Numbered from the stretch's first letter, positions 41,395 through 50,852 are shown. The stretch: DNA of 64,000 bases from JAAYCI01 sp964370195 (GCA_964370195.1 CAYJIH010000004.1:33739-97738); one strand, 5' to 3'. Notes: generated by a model from the sequence alone, not told the origin. Program-made: numbers and translations.

Positions 41395-43974
41395 TTAACT
41401 CTCTTCTTCTCCATCATCTGTTTCTGGCTCTTCCGCTTCAGACAAGGCCTCTTCCGCTTCAATTCTTGCAATTTCTTCTGCGGTTAATTCTTCGCCTTCT
41501 TCTTCTTCCGGCATGGCAGTTTCTGCCTCTTCATTTTTAGGGCTGCGCGCAATGGTGGCCACACGGTCGCCTTCGCCCAAACGCATCACACGCACACCAC
41601 TTCCGTAACGGCTTTGTAAATTTATATCTTCTGCATGCATACGGATGATGATTCCATTGTATGAAATTAACATAATATCGTCTTCTTCAGTAATGGATTT
41701 AACAGCAGCCACCGCATCGCTTCTGTAATTGAGCAGGCCTTTTCCGCCACGTTTTTGCAAACGATATTCGCTTAATTTGCTACGACGGCCTTTACCTCCT
41801 TCACTAATGGTAAGCAAAGTGGCATCATCTTTAATAATAGAAACACCCACCACACGGTCTTCCTCTTTTAAGCGTATGGCTCGCACACCGCGCGATGTTC
41901 GGCCTAGCACACGTGCATTGTTTTCATCAATGCGAATGGCATAACCACCACGTGTGGCCACAAGCAATTCATTTTCGCCTGTTGTAATCCGGGCCCATGC
42001 CAACGTATCCTCATCTTCCAAACGAATACCAATTAAACCATTTTTTCTAATATTGCGATATGCCGATAATGGAGAGCGCTTAATATACCCTTTTTTTGTT
42101 ACCATAGTTAAAAAGCCTTCACCGTCATGGTCTCTTGGCACGCGCAGCATATTTTTAACTTTTTCGCCATTTTGCAACTGCAACAAGTTTACAATATTTA
42201 CACCTTTGCTAATGCGGCTTCCCTGATATACTTGGAAACCACGCACACGGAACACACGACCTAAATCGGTAGCAAAAATGATATCATCATGGCTGGATGC
42301 CACAAACATCTCTTCCACAAAATCTTCTGTTTTTTGGGAAAGTGCCGTAACACCACGCCCACCTCTTTTTTGGCTTTGATACTCGTTTGCAGGAATGCGT
42401 TTTACATAACCAGCATGTGTTAACGTATATACACAAACTTCCTCCGGTATCAAATCTTCAATATCCACTTCACCAGATACCATTGCTATTTCTGTGCGGC
42501 GATCGTCTCCAAATTTATCACGAATTGTAGCCATCTCTTCTTTAATAACAGCACGCACTTTGGTTTCGTCTCCAAGCAATTCTTGGTAAATATTGATTTT
42601 TTCCATAAGCTCTTGAAATTCAGATTCAATTTTTTCAATCTCTAAACCGGCCAACTGACCAAGACGGAAAGCCACAATGGCCGCCGCTTGTGGATCATCA
42701 AATTCAAACCGATCCATAATGGCGTGTTTTGCCTCAGAAATGCCACCTTTTGTGCCACGAATGGTGGAAATCACTTCATCTACTACATCAATGGCACGGC
42801 GCAACCCCTCTAAAATATGGGCACGGTCTTGTGCTTTTTTCAAATCAAACGCAGTGCGGCGGCGAATTACTTCGCTTTGAAACTCGATATACTTTGTAAG
42901 CATATCTTTTAGGCACATTACTTTTGGCTCACCTTTATCCAGCGCCAGCATAATAACGCCTACCGTATCTTGCAGTTGTGTCATATGGTAAAGCTTGTTC
43001 AATACCACTTCTGGGTTCATATCACGGCGCACTTCCACCACAACACGCATTCCTTCGCGGTTCGTTTCATCATTGATATCTGTAATGCCCTCAATGCGTT
43101 TTTCTTTAACCAAACGATCAATATCTTGTTGTAATTTTGCCTTATTCACCATATACGGAATTTCTGTAATGATGATTTGATGTTTTCCGTTTTTCAGTTC
43201 TTCTATTTCTGCACGGCCACGCAACATTATTTTTCCACGCCCTGTAGCATAAGCAGCACGTATACCGCTATATCCCATAATGATGCCACCGGTGGGGAAG
43301 TCGGGCCCTTTTACACACTCCATAATTTCCGAAAGCTCTGCATCCGGGTTGTCAATTAACAGTGTAACACCATCAATTATTTCACAAAGATTATGAGGTG
43401 GAATATTGGTTGCCATGCCAACAGCAATACCCGTAGATCCATTTACAAGTAAGTTTGGATACCGTGCCGGCAAAACACTTGGCTCTAATTTTGATTCGTC
43501 GAAGTTTGGTACAAAATCCACTGTGTCTTTTTCAATATTGGTCATCATTTGCACAGCAAGGCGGCTCATACGTGCCTCGGTATAACGATAAGCAGCCGGG
43601 GGGTCACCGTCTACACTACCAAAGTTTCCCTGTCCTTCTACCAACATATACCGCAACGAAAAATCTTGGGCCATTCGCACCATGGCATCATATACCGAGC
43701 CATCACCGTGTGGATGATAACTACCCAGCACACTACCCACTGTATCTGCCGATTTTTTAAATGGATGGCTTGGGTCGTTGCCACGTTCGTGCATTGTATA
43801 CAAAATACGGCGATGTACCGGTTTCAAACCATCACGTACATCGGGCAGGGCACGCGCCACAATTACGCTCATCGAATAATCGAGAAAGCTGTCTTTCATT
43901 TCTTTTTCAATATCTCGCACAACCAGAGTGGAATTGGGATATTCTTCTATGTTCGACTTTCTGTCCTGCTCCAT
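41395..43974 (-). CDS. gyrA: DNA gyrase subunit A
   Basis: An 859-residue type II topoisomerase subunit that breaks and rejoins DNA; with GyrB it introduces negative supercoils. The catalytic Tyr lies in AAYRYTEAR (about 131). The C-terminal wrapping domain has a GyrA box, QKRGGRG, and several blade repeats. The tail is acidic (EEEEGEELTAEE to the end). In the quinolone region the sequence is HPHGDGSVYD: Gly92 replaces the Ser that is common at E. coli position 83, while Asp96 (E. coli 87) is kept. GGAGG lies 4-5 bases before ATG 43974. gyrB lies 119 bases upstream on the same strand. Confidence 0.97.
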   Translation of the reverse strand: MEQDRKSNIEEYPNSTLVVRDIEKEMKDSFLDYSMSVIVARALPDVRDGLKPVHRRILYTMHERGNDPSHPFKKSADTVGSVLGSYHPHGDGSVYDAMVRMAQDFSLRYMLVEGQGNFGSVDGDPPAAYRYTEARMSRLAVQMMTNIEKDTVDFVPNFDESKLEPSVLPARYPNLLVNGSTGIAVGMATNIPPHNLCEIIDGVTLLIDNPDAELSEIMECVKGPDFPTGGIIMGYSGIRAAYATGRGKIMLRGRAEIEELKNGKHQIIITEIPYMVNKAKLQQDIDRLVKEKRIEGITDINDETNREGMRVVVEVRRDMNPEVVLNKLYHMTQLQDTVGVIMLALDKGEPKVMCLKDMLTKYIEFQSEVIRRRTAFDLKKAQDRAHILEGLRRAIDVVDEVISTIRGTKGGISEAKHAIMDRFEFDDPQAAAIVAFRLGQLAGLEIEKIESEFQELMEKINIYQELLGDETKVRAVIKEEMATIRDKFGDDRRTEIAMVSGEVDIEDLIPEEVCVYTLTHAGYVKRIPANEYQSQKRGGRGVTALSQKTEDFVEEMFVASSHDDIIFATDLGRVFRVRGFQVYQGSRISKGVNIVNLLQLQNGEKVKNMLRVPRDHDGEGFLTMVTKKGYIKRSPLSAYRNIRKNGLIGIRLEDEDTLAWARITTGENELLVATRGGYAIRIDENNARVLGRTSRGVRAIRLKEEDRVVGVSIIKDDATLLTISEGGKGRRSKLSEYRLQKRGGKGLLNYRSDAVAAVKSITEEDDIMLISYNGIIIRMHAEDINLQSRYGSGVRVMRLGEGDRVATIARSPKNEEAETAMPEEEEGEELTAEEIARIEAEEALSEAEEPETDDGEEES

Positions 43975-44093
43975 AAATCCTCCAAAACCCTTTTAAAAAC
44001 ATTTTTATGTATCATTTTTATATTTATATTTTTCACATAATATCGATTAAATTAAATATTTTAATTCGTATTAAATATAATATTTAATTACTA

Positions 44094-46016
44094 TTAAATA
44101 TCTAAATTTCTTACATATTTGGCATTTTCTTCGATAAATTCACGGCGTGGTTCCACTTTATCGCCCATTAAAATGCTAAATGTTTCATCTGCTTTTTCAG
44201 CATCATCAACTGATATTTGCACAATCATTCTATTTTCTGGGTTCATTGTGGTTTCCCAAAGTTGGTCTGGATTCATTTCACCCAAACCTTTGTAACGGCT
44301 AATTTTCGGCTCGTTCATTTCTTTAGAGAGATTTGCCATTTCTTCGTCTGTATATGCATAACGAATGTCTTTCCCTTTTTGTAATTTAAATAGGGGAGGC
44401 TGTGCAATGTAAACGTGGCCTGCTTCTAAAAGCGGGCGCATAAAACGGAAGAAAAATGTTAAAAGCAAAGTGCAAATATGGCTTCCGTCCACATCCGCAT
44501 CCGCCATGATAAATACTTTTCCATAACGCAAACGTGACAAATCAAATTCATCGCCAATGCCACAACCTAAAGCCAACACAATGGGCATCATTTTTTCGTT
44601 TCCATACACACGGTCTATTCTTGCTTTTTCTACATTCAGCATTTTTCCCCAAAGTGGCAAAATGGCTTGAATGTTTGAGTCTCGTCCTAATTTTGCACTG
44701 CCTCCTGCAGAATCACCCTCTACAATGTATACCTCTGTTTTCGCTGGGTCACGCTCTCTGCAATCGGCCAATTTTCCCGGCATGCGGCCGGTGTCCATCA
44801 CTGTTTTGCGGCGCACAAGTTCCCTTGCTTTTTTTGCAGCTTCTCGTGCTCTTGCTGCTGCCAAAGCTTTTTCATATATTGCTTTCGCTTGCGCAGGGTT
44901 TTCTTCAAAATATTCTTTTAACTTGGAATATGTCATACTTTCTACAATGCCACGCATTTCCGTATTACCAAGTTTTGCTTTTGTTTGGCCTTCAAACTGT
45001 GCTTCACATAATTTCACTGAAATGATTGCTGTAATACCTTCACGCACATCATTTCCTTGTAAATTTTCCTCTTTTTCCTTTATGTATCCTCGTTCACGGC
45101 CAAAATCATTAAAAGCTCTTGTAATGGCTGTTTTAAATCCTTGTTCATGTGTACCACCATCTGGTGTATGAATATTGTTGGCAAAACTCAATAATAGCTC
45201 GTTATAACTATCGTTATATTGCAGGGCAACCTCTGCCACCGAATCTCCCACTTCTTTACAGAAATGTATAACCGGCTCGTGCAAAACCGATAATTTTCGC
45301 CGTGTATGGATATGCTCTACAAATTGGCGAATGCCGCCTTCATACACCATGGTTTTTGTTTTTTCTTGCCCTGGTCTCTCGTCTGATAACGTAATACACA
45401 CGCCTGCATTTAAAAAGGCTTGTTCGCGCAAGCGTGTTAATAATGTATCATAATCATAAGATGTTTCTTCAAAAATTTCGCTATCTGCTTTCCATGAAAC
45501 CATTGTTCCACGCAATTCAGATGTGCCTACAACTTCAAGTGGTGCTTTCTCTTCGCCACGGTTGAAACTTTGTTCATAAATGCTACCATTTGTATGCACT
45601 TGTACGGTTAACCATTCACTTAATGCATTAACAACACTTGCACCCACACCATGTAAACCACCGGCAACTTTATAGCCGGAATTTTCACCGCCAAACTTGC
45701 CGCCGGCATGAAGTACTGTAAACACAACTGTTACAGCCGGTTTTCCAATTTTTGGTTGAATTCCCACCGGAATACCGCGCCCGTTGTCGATTACTTCCAT
45801 TACATCATTTTCTTTTATTTTTACTTGGATATGGTCGCAATAGCCTGCCAAAGCTTCGTCAATTGCATTGTCTACAATTTCGTAAACACAATGGTGCAAG
45901 CCTTTTGGCCCTGTAGAACCAATATACATACCCGGGCGTTTTCGAACAGCTTCAAGCCCTTCTAAAACTTGTATTTGACTGCCGTCGTATTCGTTGTTTA
46001 CCACTTGATTTGCCAT
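44094..46016 (-). CDS. gyrB: DNA gyrase subunit B
   Basis: A 640-residue ATPase subunit of gyrase, full length for Gram-positives. N-terminal GHKL motifs: EIVDNAIDEALAG, DNGRGIPVG and GGLHGVGASVVNALS. The TOPRIM region has YIVEGDSAGGSAK and MADADVDGSHICTLLL, and the C-terminal SRYKGLGEMNPDQLWETTMNP is also present. The gene follows remB and recF in the classical dnaA-dnaN-recF-gyrB-gyrA order. GGAAGG lies before the ATG at 46016. Confidence 0.98.
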   Translation of the reverse strand: MANQVVNNEYDGSQIQVLEGLEAVRKRPGMYIGSTGPKGLHHCVYEIVDNAIDEALAGYCDHIQVKIKENDVMEVIDNGRGIPVGIQPKIGKPAVTVVFTVLHAGGKFGGENSGYKVAGGLHGVGASVVNALSEWLTVQVHTNGSIYEQSFNRGEEKAPLEVVGTSELRGTMVSWKADSEIFEETSYDYDTLLTRLREQAFLNAGVCITLSDERPGQEKTKTMVYEGGIRQFVEHIHTRRKLSVLHEPVIHFCKEVGDSVAEVALQYNDSYNELLLSFANNIHTPDGGTHEQGFKTAITRAFNDFGRERGYIKEKEENLQGNDVREGITAIISVKLCEAQFEGQTKAKLGNTEMRGIVESMTYSKLKEYFEENPAQAKAIYEKALAAARAREAAKKARELVRRKTVMDTGRMPGKLADCRERDPAKTEVYIVEGDSAGGSAKLGRDSNIQAILPLWGKMLNVEKARIDRVYGNEKMMPIVLALGCGIGDEFDLSRLRYGKVFIMADADVDGSHICTLLLTFFFRFMRPLLEAGHVYIAQPPLFKLQKGKDIRYAYTDEEMANLSKEMNEPKISRYKGLGEMNPDQLWETTMNPENRMIVQISVDDAEKADETFSILMGDKVEPRREFIEENAKYVRNLDI

Positions 46017-46043
46017 TTTTTTCCTTCCCTTTTTTTGGTGCTT

Positions 46044-46301
46044 TTATAATATATTTTGTCTTTTCTTTATGGTAGCTGCCGAATTTTGGCAGATATAAAC
46101 TTTATTTTTTTTCGTTTTTTTTTCATGGCATACCACAAAACTTTTTGGCAGTTCCATAGAGGTATTTATTATGTCGCCTTGTTTTTCAGATTTTGCTAAA
46201 AATTCTCGTGTTTTCGGCGAAATTGTACTTGTGTCTAAATCAAATATACCTACAAGTTCTTTTGTGTTGGCCACACTGTGTTGCCCTAAATGTAAATACA
46301 T
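46044..46301 (-). CDS. remB: RemB/YaaB-like extracellular-matrix regulator (DUF370)
   Basis: An 85-residue protein that begins MYLHLGQHSVANTKELVGIFDLDT, matching the DUF370/RemB family found between recF and gyrB in Bacillus. The conserved SFVV segment appears at PKSFVVCH. The C-terminal third is lysine-rich and more variable. The Bacillus protein promotes biofilm matrix gene expression and may bind DNA; the role here is inferred from location and family only. AGAGGG precedes the ATG. It lies 27 bases upstream of gyrB. Confidence 0.85.
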   Translation of the reverse strand: MYLHLGQHSVANTKELVGIFDLDTSTISPKTREFLAKSEKQGDIINTSMELPKSFVVCHEKKTKKNKVYICQNSAATIKKRQNIL

Positions 46302-46334
46302 TTTACCCTCTTTTAAATTATAAAAATTCTTATT

Positions 46335-47414
46335 TTATTGTATTTTTCCTTGTTTTATTAAAACAATTTTTCCACCGGTTTTCTGAATAATAGAAGAATC
46401 GCATGTGGTTAAAAAGTTTTGTTTTCCACTCATTTTTGATAATAAAAAAGATTGTCTACCTTCGTCTAATTCGCTTAATACATCGTCTAATAACATCACT
46501 GGATGTTCGCCGCCAATTTCTTTCGCCCTTTGTGCCTCTGCTAATTTTAAGCTTAAAACAACACTGCGTTGCTGGCCTTGACTTCCATATATTTTCGCAT
46601 TTTCTTTGTTTATTGTAATTTCAAAATCTTCCCGATGTGGCCCACTGGTGGAAAACCCAGCTCGTATATCTTTTTCTCGTGTTTTTAATAATAATTTTTT
46701 TATATCTCCATCTTGTGTACATGGAGCATATTGAATATTTAATTGTTCTCTATCTGCCGATAAATCGCAATAAAACTTTTCTGCATATTGGCCAATATAG
46801 GATACATATTCTTGCCTTCGCTTGCTAATTTCTGCGCCGGTTTCACTGATATCTTCATCGAAAATATCCAATAAATCAATCCAATTTGGGGTATCTTTTA
46901 TTTTTTTTATCAGTGCATTTTTTTGAGTTAATGCCCGTGTAAATCTGCGTAAAATAGCAACATATCCAGGGTACAATTGGCAAAGTGCTGCATCTAAAAA
47001 TCTTCTTCTGCCTTCCGGGCTTCCTTTTACTAAATTCAGGTGATTGGGTGCAAATACCACAGCTGTAAAATGCCCGGCTATTGTTGTGGCTCTGCCATAA
47101 TCAACACCATTTATTTTTGCAAAACGGCCTTTTTTTAAAGATGCCATGCCATGAATTGTTATATCTATTTCTTCATTTTTTTGTTCTTTTTTTATGTTTC
47201 CAACAATAGAAGATTTTATTTCGTTACGTAAAACAAGTTCTATATCTTTTCCTGCTCTAAAACTTTTTGACCCGGTTAGTAAAAAAATAGACTCTAGTAA
47301 GTTTGTTTTTCCTTGTCCATTTTCGCCTGTTATAACTGTAAGCTCTTCATCCGGTTCAAAATAATCATTTTGAAAATTACGATAATTGCGAATTTCTATT
47401 GATGAAACTTTCAA
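46335..47414 (-). CDS. recF: DNA replication and repair protein RecF
   Basis: A 359-residue SMC-like ATPase that helps load RecA at gapped DNA. The N-terminus has MKVSSIEIRNYRNF and Walker A GENGQGKTNLLE (about 30-41). The ABC signature region appears as GSQGQQRSVVLSLKLAEA (about 277-294), and Walker B is VMLLDDVLSELDE (about 303). The start is TTG 47414 with AAGGAG 7 bases before it. It lies 32 bases downstream of the S4-domain gene and upstream of remB, in the usual origin order. Confidence 0.96.
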   Translation of the reverse strand: MKVSSIEIRNYRNFQNDYFEPDEELTVITGENGQGKTNLLESIFLLTGSKSFRAGKDIELVLRNEIKSSIVGNIKKEQKNEEIDITIHGMASLKKGRFAKINGVDYGRATTIAGHFTAVVFAPNHLNLVKGSPEGRRRFLDAALCQLYPGYVAILRRFTRALTQKNALIKKIKDTPNWIDLLDIFDEDISETGAEISKRRQEYVSYIGQYAEKFYCDLSADREQLNIQYAPCTQDGDIKKLLLKTREKDIRAGFSTSGPHREDFEITINKENAKIYGSQGQQRSVVLSLKLAEAQRAKEIGGEHPVMLLDDVLSELDEGRQSFLLSKMSGKQNFLTTCDSSIIQKTGGKIVLIKQGKIQ

Positions 47415-47446
47415 AAAAATCTCCTTAAAATATAAAATAAATATTA

Positions 47447-47674
47447 TTATTTTATTTTTTTACAGGCTTTATATTCTACATCTCTAAAAAAAATAAAATC
47501 ACCGTCTACAATTTTTTTCCCTCGCTGCAAGCAAACTTCACCATTCACCAATACTTCGCCATTTTGTATCATTATCTTTGCTTCGCCCCCAGTGCTGCAA
47601 GCACAAGATAATTTTAAAAATGCATCTAATTTAATATAATCTGTGAAAAAATAAATATCTGATTTATTAGTCAT
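47447..47674 (-). CDS. S4-domain RNA-binding protein (YaaA/RlbA-like)
   Basis: A 75-residue protein consisting of a single S4 RNA-binding domain. YIKLDAFLKLSCACSTGGEAKIMIQNGEVLVNGE is the S4 core, with the standard GxVxVNGE ending, followed by RGKKIVDGD. It sits between dnaN and recF as YaaA does in Bacillus. Its ATG overlaps the end of dnaN by 8 bases with no independent ribosome site, indicating translational coupling. It is probably linked to ribosome assembly, though the exact role is unclear in the family. Confidence 0.9.
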   Translation of the reverse strand: MTNKSDIYFFTDYIKLDAFLKLSCACSTGGEAKIMIQNGEVLVNGEVCLQRGKKIVDGDFIFFRDVEYKACKKIK

Positions 47675-48767
47675 TTTTAAACCGCACAGGCAACACTAGG
47701 AACAAGAAGTCATCGCCTTCCACAGGCAAAATCTTTACTGGGGAAAGATGGCCTGACATTTCTAAAATAATTTGGTCGCACCCGGAATAACGTAAAGCAT
47801 CTAACAAATAACGATAATTAAAACCAATTTCTACGGTGTCACCATCTATCGTTGCGCTAATTCTATCGCTTACTTTTCCAACAGCTGTTTGGCAACGAAT
47901 GTATATATCATCCTCAAATGTAATACGTAAAGGGTTTTTTAAACGTTCTGTTATGATAACACTACAACGCTCAATTGCTTTTTCGAATTTAGATACATCC
48001 ACGGTAACGCGCGTTTTGTAATTTTGTGGAATAACATCTTTATAATTTAAAAAGCTATCTTCTATTAAACGGCTAATAATGGTATATTTTCCATTTGAAA
48101 AAACAATAAATCGGTCGTTGGCATCTACAATAATAGATTGGCCTTCTTCTCCCATCAATTTTGCCACTTCGCTGGCTGTTTTCGCCGGCACAACAATATC
48201 AATTTCTTTGTCTGTTATTACTGGGTGTTGATTTAAGGCAAATCTAAAACCATCAATAGCCACAATTTTTAAATTTCCGGGGCTTATTGAAAACAATTCT
48301 CCTGTTTGGGCCGGTTTTTTATCATCTGTTGACACAGCATAAATTGTAGTGCTGATCATAGAAGCAAGTTCTGCTGCATCTATTTCAAAAGCTCTGTCTG
48401 CACCGGGGCTTGGTAATTCTGGAAATTCCGATGCACTCATTCCCATTAAATCATATTCTGTAATACCACTTTTAATTGTAGTGGCTAAATTTGCTTCACT
48501 CTCAATGCTTATTTCATCGCCATCTAAACTTTTTATCATATCAAAAAAAAGTTTTGCCGGTAAAACAACATCACCAGACACTTTTACATTTGCTTCTATA
48601 TTTGTAACAATGGCCATTTCTAAATCGTACCCTGTCATTGTTAAAGAGAATCCCTCTGCATGTAGCAATATTCCTTGTAGAACTTGAATTGTAGAAGAAG
48701 ATGCTACAGCTTTAGAAACACCTGCTATTGCATCTACTAAACTTTTTTTATCACATATTATGTTCAT
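47667..48767 (-). CDS. dnaN: DNA polymerase III beta subunit (sliding clamp)
   Basis: A 366-residue clamp that encircles DNA and holds the replicative polymerase. The three clamp-fold repeats are evident. It begins MNIICDKKSLVDAIAGVSKAV, contains MSASEFPELPSP in the middle, and ends with EMSGHLSPVKILPVEGDDFLFLVLPVR, the conserved C-terminus with the LPVR hydrophobic-pocket strand. ATG 48767 is chosen because GGAGG is 9 bases upstream; an ATG five codons earlier overlaps that site. The 240 bases to dnaA hold repeated TGTTGAA heptamers. Confidence 0.97.
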   Translation of the reverse strand: MNIICDKKSLVDAIAGVSKAVASSSTIQVLQGILLHAEGFSLTMTGYDLEMAIVTNIEANVKVSGDVVLPAKLFFDMIKSLDGDEISIESEANLATTIKSGITEYDLMGMSASEFPELPSPGADRAFEIDAAELASMISTTIYAVSTDDKKPAQTGELFSISPGNLKIVAIDGFRFALNQHPVITDKEIDIVVPAKTASEVAKLMGEEGQSIIVDANDRFIVFSNGKYTIISRLIEDSFLNYKDVIPQNYKTRVTVDVSKFEKAIERCSVIITERLKNPLRITFEDDIYIRCQTAVGKVSDRISATIDGDTVEIGFNYRYLLDALRYSGCDQIILEMSGHLSPVKILPVEGDDFLFLVLPVRFKND

Positions 48768-48922
48768 TAAGTTGTCCTCCATTTTTTTGGAATAAAACAG
48801 TAAATAATAATATTATAATAGTAATAGTAGTAGGGGCTGTTAATATGTTAAAGAATGATGAAGACAGGCATGGGAAGCCTTTTAATCGTATTTTCTTTAT
48901 ATTTAACAACTCGTTAAAAAAA

Positions 48923-48998
48923 TGTTGAATTCAACAGAAGGAATTTTGCGTGTTGAATGTATGAATAAGGTTTTGTTAATTGTTAAATAAATGTTGAA
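48923..48998. repeat. TGTTGAA heptamer cluster between dnaA and dnaN
   Basis: TGTTGAA occurs at 48923-48929, 48951-48957 and 48992-48998, and its complement TTCAACA at 48930-48936. The first two form the perfect 14-bp palindrome TGTTGAATTCAACA. The surroundings are AT-rich. The cluster may be an initiator or origin element, or an operator for dnaN. Confidence 0.7.
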
Positions 48999-49007
48999 AA
49001 AAATTTT

Positions 49008-50300
49008 TTAGGATTTTACGTTATTAATGATATCCTCTACCGTTTCTCTAAAACGTGTATCTGTTTTTAAACGGCTTTCTACTGTGTTGCAAGCATACAC
49101 AACGGTAGAATGATCTCGGTTTCCAAATTCTGTTCCGATTAATTCCATGCTTGTTCCGGTAATTTCTCTTACACAATACATAGACACCATTCGTGCAATT
49201 GAAATATTCGCTGTTCTTTTTCGGCTTTTGATATCTTCAACCGAAACATTGTATGTGCGGCCCACTTCGGATGTGATTTTTTCAATTGTTACAGGAATGG
49301 GCTGTGTTTCACTTAAAATGTCTTTAATTGCGTTTTGCGCTGCACTGATAACAGGAGGGATTCCCTCTAGTAAATAATAGGCATTTAATTTTTTTACAGC
49401 GCCTTCTAGCTGGCGAATATTGTTTTTTAAATTATTTGCGATGTATTCGGCTACTTCATTCGGTATTTTTAAATTTAAAAGACCTGCTTTACGCAAAATG
49501 ATGGCAACGCGTGTTTCAAAATCCGGTGGTTGTATATCAGCCGTTAGCCCCCACTCAAATCGTGTGCGAAGGCGATCATCTAAACTACGTATTTCTTTTG
49601 GCGGGCGATCACTTGCGAGTACAATTTGTTTTCCTTCATTATACAAAGTGTTGAAGGTGTGGAAAAATTCCTCTTGTGTAGATTCTTTGCCGCCAATAAA
49701 TTGAACATCATCTACCAAAAGAACATCTGCATTCCTGTATTTCTCATGGAATTCAGTCATTTTCTTTTCTTTGATGGCCATAATGATTTCGTTTGTAAAG
49801 CGGTCTCCATCTACATAAAATATCTTATAGTCTGGAAATTTTTTTGAAATTTCACAGTTAATTGCATATAATAGATGTGTTTTTCCCAGCCCAGATGCAC
49901 CGTGAATAAAAAGCGGGTTCCAAGAATGGCTTGGATTTGTGGCCACGCTGGAAGCTGCCGCATGGGCAAATTTGTTATTATGGCCAACAATAAAATTGTC
50001 GAAATTATAATCGTAACTGCCTCCACTTAAAACTGGTGAGGTTTCTTCGCTTTCTTCTTTTACTTCAAAAGAAATATCAACCTCAAAGCCAAACAATTCT
50101 AAAAAAGCGTCTTTTAGCAGTGGAATATAACGTTCTTCCAAAACGCCTTTTACAAAATCACTTCGTACACCAATTAAAGCGACCCCATTCTCAAAAGAGA
50201 TGGGTGTCAAATCGACAAAAAATAAATTAAATGTGGCTGGTGCCACGCGTTCCTTGCAAAAATCTTTTGCAGCCTGGAATATGTCCAAAAATGAATCCAA
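49008..50300 (-). CDS. dnaA: Chromosomal replication initiator DnaA
   Basis: A 430-residue AAA+ initiator that opens the origin. Domain I (about 1-85) is followed by a very short linker. The AAA+ domain has FIHGASGLGKTHLL (Walker A, about 132-145), VLLVDDVQFIGGK (Walker B) and the SLDDRLRTRFEWGL box VII. Domain IV carries the DnaA signature GNRDHSTVVYACNTVE (about 394-409). The start is TTG 50300; an AGGA lies 12-16 bases upstream. Domain II is almost absent, which makes the protein shorter than most (440-460). The promoter lies about 80 bases upstream. Confidence 0.98.
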   Translation of the reverse strand: MDSFLDIFQAAKDFCKERVAPATFNLFFVDLTPISFENGVALIGVRSDFVKGVLEERYIPLLKDAFLELFGFEVDISFEVKEESEETSPVLSGGSYDYNFDNFIVGHNNKFAHAAASSVATNPSHSWNPLFIHGASGLGKTHLLYAINCEISKKFPDYKIFYVDGDRFTNEIIMAIKEKKMTEFHEKYRNADVLLVDDVQFIGGKESTQEEFFHTFNTLYNEGKQIVLASDRPPKEIRSLDDRLRTRFEWGLTADIQPPDFETRVAIILRKAGLLNLKIPNEVAEYIANNLKNNIRQLEGAVKKLNAYYLLEGIPPVISAAQNAIKDILSETQPIPVTIEKITSEVGRTYNVSVEDIKSRKRTANISIARMVSMYCVREITGTSMELIGTEFGNRDHSTVVYACNTVESRLKTDTRFRETVEDIINNVKS

Positions 50301-50376
50301 TTATCTCACACTTCCTGAAAAATTATACAAAATATATTGAAAAAATTTTCAAAACCCAATATATTTATTGTATAAC

Positions 50377-50405
50377 AGTATATCATAAATTTGAATTTTT
50401 TGCAA
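50377..50405 (-). promoter_or_regulatory. Promoter of dnaA
   Basis: On the minus strand TTGCAA (50400-50405) and TATACT (50377-50382) are 17 bases apart. Transcription would begin near 50370, about 70 bases before the TTG start. Confidence 0.7.
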
Positions 50406-50492
50406 CAAAAGGAAGCACTGTAAAGTGATTTCCTTTTATACAAATAAATTACTTATTATCGATGTAATATATACCTTTTAGAAAAGTAACAC

Positions 50493-50522
50493 TTGACAAA
50501 AATAGCATTTATCTAGTATAAT
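50493..50522 (+). promoter_or_regulatory. Promoter of the rpmH-rnpA-yidC operon
   Basis: Consensus TTGACA (50493-50498) and TATAAT (50517-50522) are 18 bases apart. Transcription near 50529 gives a leader of about 80 bases before rpmH. Confidence 0.85.
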
Positions 50523-50609
50523 TTTATTTCGCAAGGTCTCGTTATTTTATTATTGAAATTTTTACAGGAAGATTGCCCCTAGAGGGTTTAGGATATGGAG
50601 GGATGAAAG

Positions 50610-50747
50610 ATGAAACGGACTTATCAACCAAAAAAACGTCAACGTAGCCGCGAACATGGTTTTTTATCCAGAATGCGCACAAGAAGTGGACGGAATGTTA
50701 TTAAAACACGTCGTCGTAAAGGCCGCGCAAAGTTAACAAATACCTAA
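50610..50747 (+). CDS. rpmH: 50S ribosomal protein L34
   Basis: A 45-residue ribosomal protein reading MKRTYQPKKRQRSREHGF, then the SRMRTRSGRNVIKTRRRKGRAKL core: the invariant L34 sequence at standard length. GGAGGG lies upstream of the ATG, with a second ATG two codons earlier out of frame. It heads the rightward operon opposite dnaA, the classic origin arrangement. A strong hairpin 64 bases downstream should lower expression of rnpA relative to rpmH. Confidence 0.98.
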   Translation: MKRTYQPKKRQRSREHGFLSRMRTRSGRNVIKTRRRKGRAKLTNT

Positions 50748-50770
50748 ATTTTTAACTTAATATTCCCAGG

Positions 50771-50838
50771 CCGGCATTTTTTGCCGGTGCCTCACCAGAG
50801 ACGTGAAGAGGCCACGCATTTTATGTGTGGCTTTTTTT
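50771..50838 (+). terminator. Hairpins and terminator between rpmH and rnpA
   Basis: First a CCGGCA/TGCCGG hairpin (50771-50787), then a 9-bp stem GCCACGCAT/ATGTGTGGC (50811-50831) followed by seven T. The second is a full intrinsic terminator 15 bases before the rnpA start, likely an attenuator giving excess L34 over RnpA. Confidence 0.85.
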
Positions 50839-50852
50839 ATTGTGGAGGATGT

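Larger units (their letters stand above)
50301..50609. other. dnaA-rpmH divergent region, probable part of oriC
   Basis: A 309-base AT-rich region between divergent dnaA and rpmH. It holds one promoter for each direction. I found no exact TTATCCACA box; TTATACAAA-like 9-mers occur near 50322 and 50436. The gene strands switch here, as expected at an origin, but unwinding and DnaA sites cannot be fixed by eye. Confidence 0.55.
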
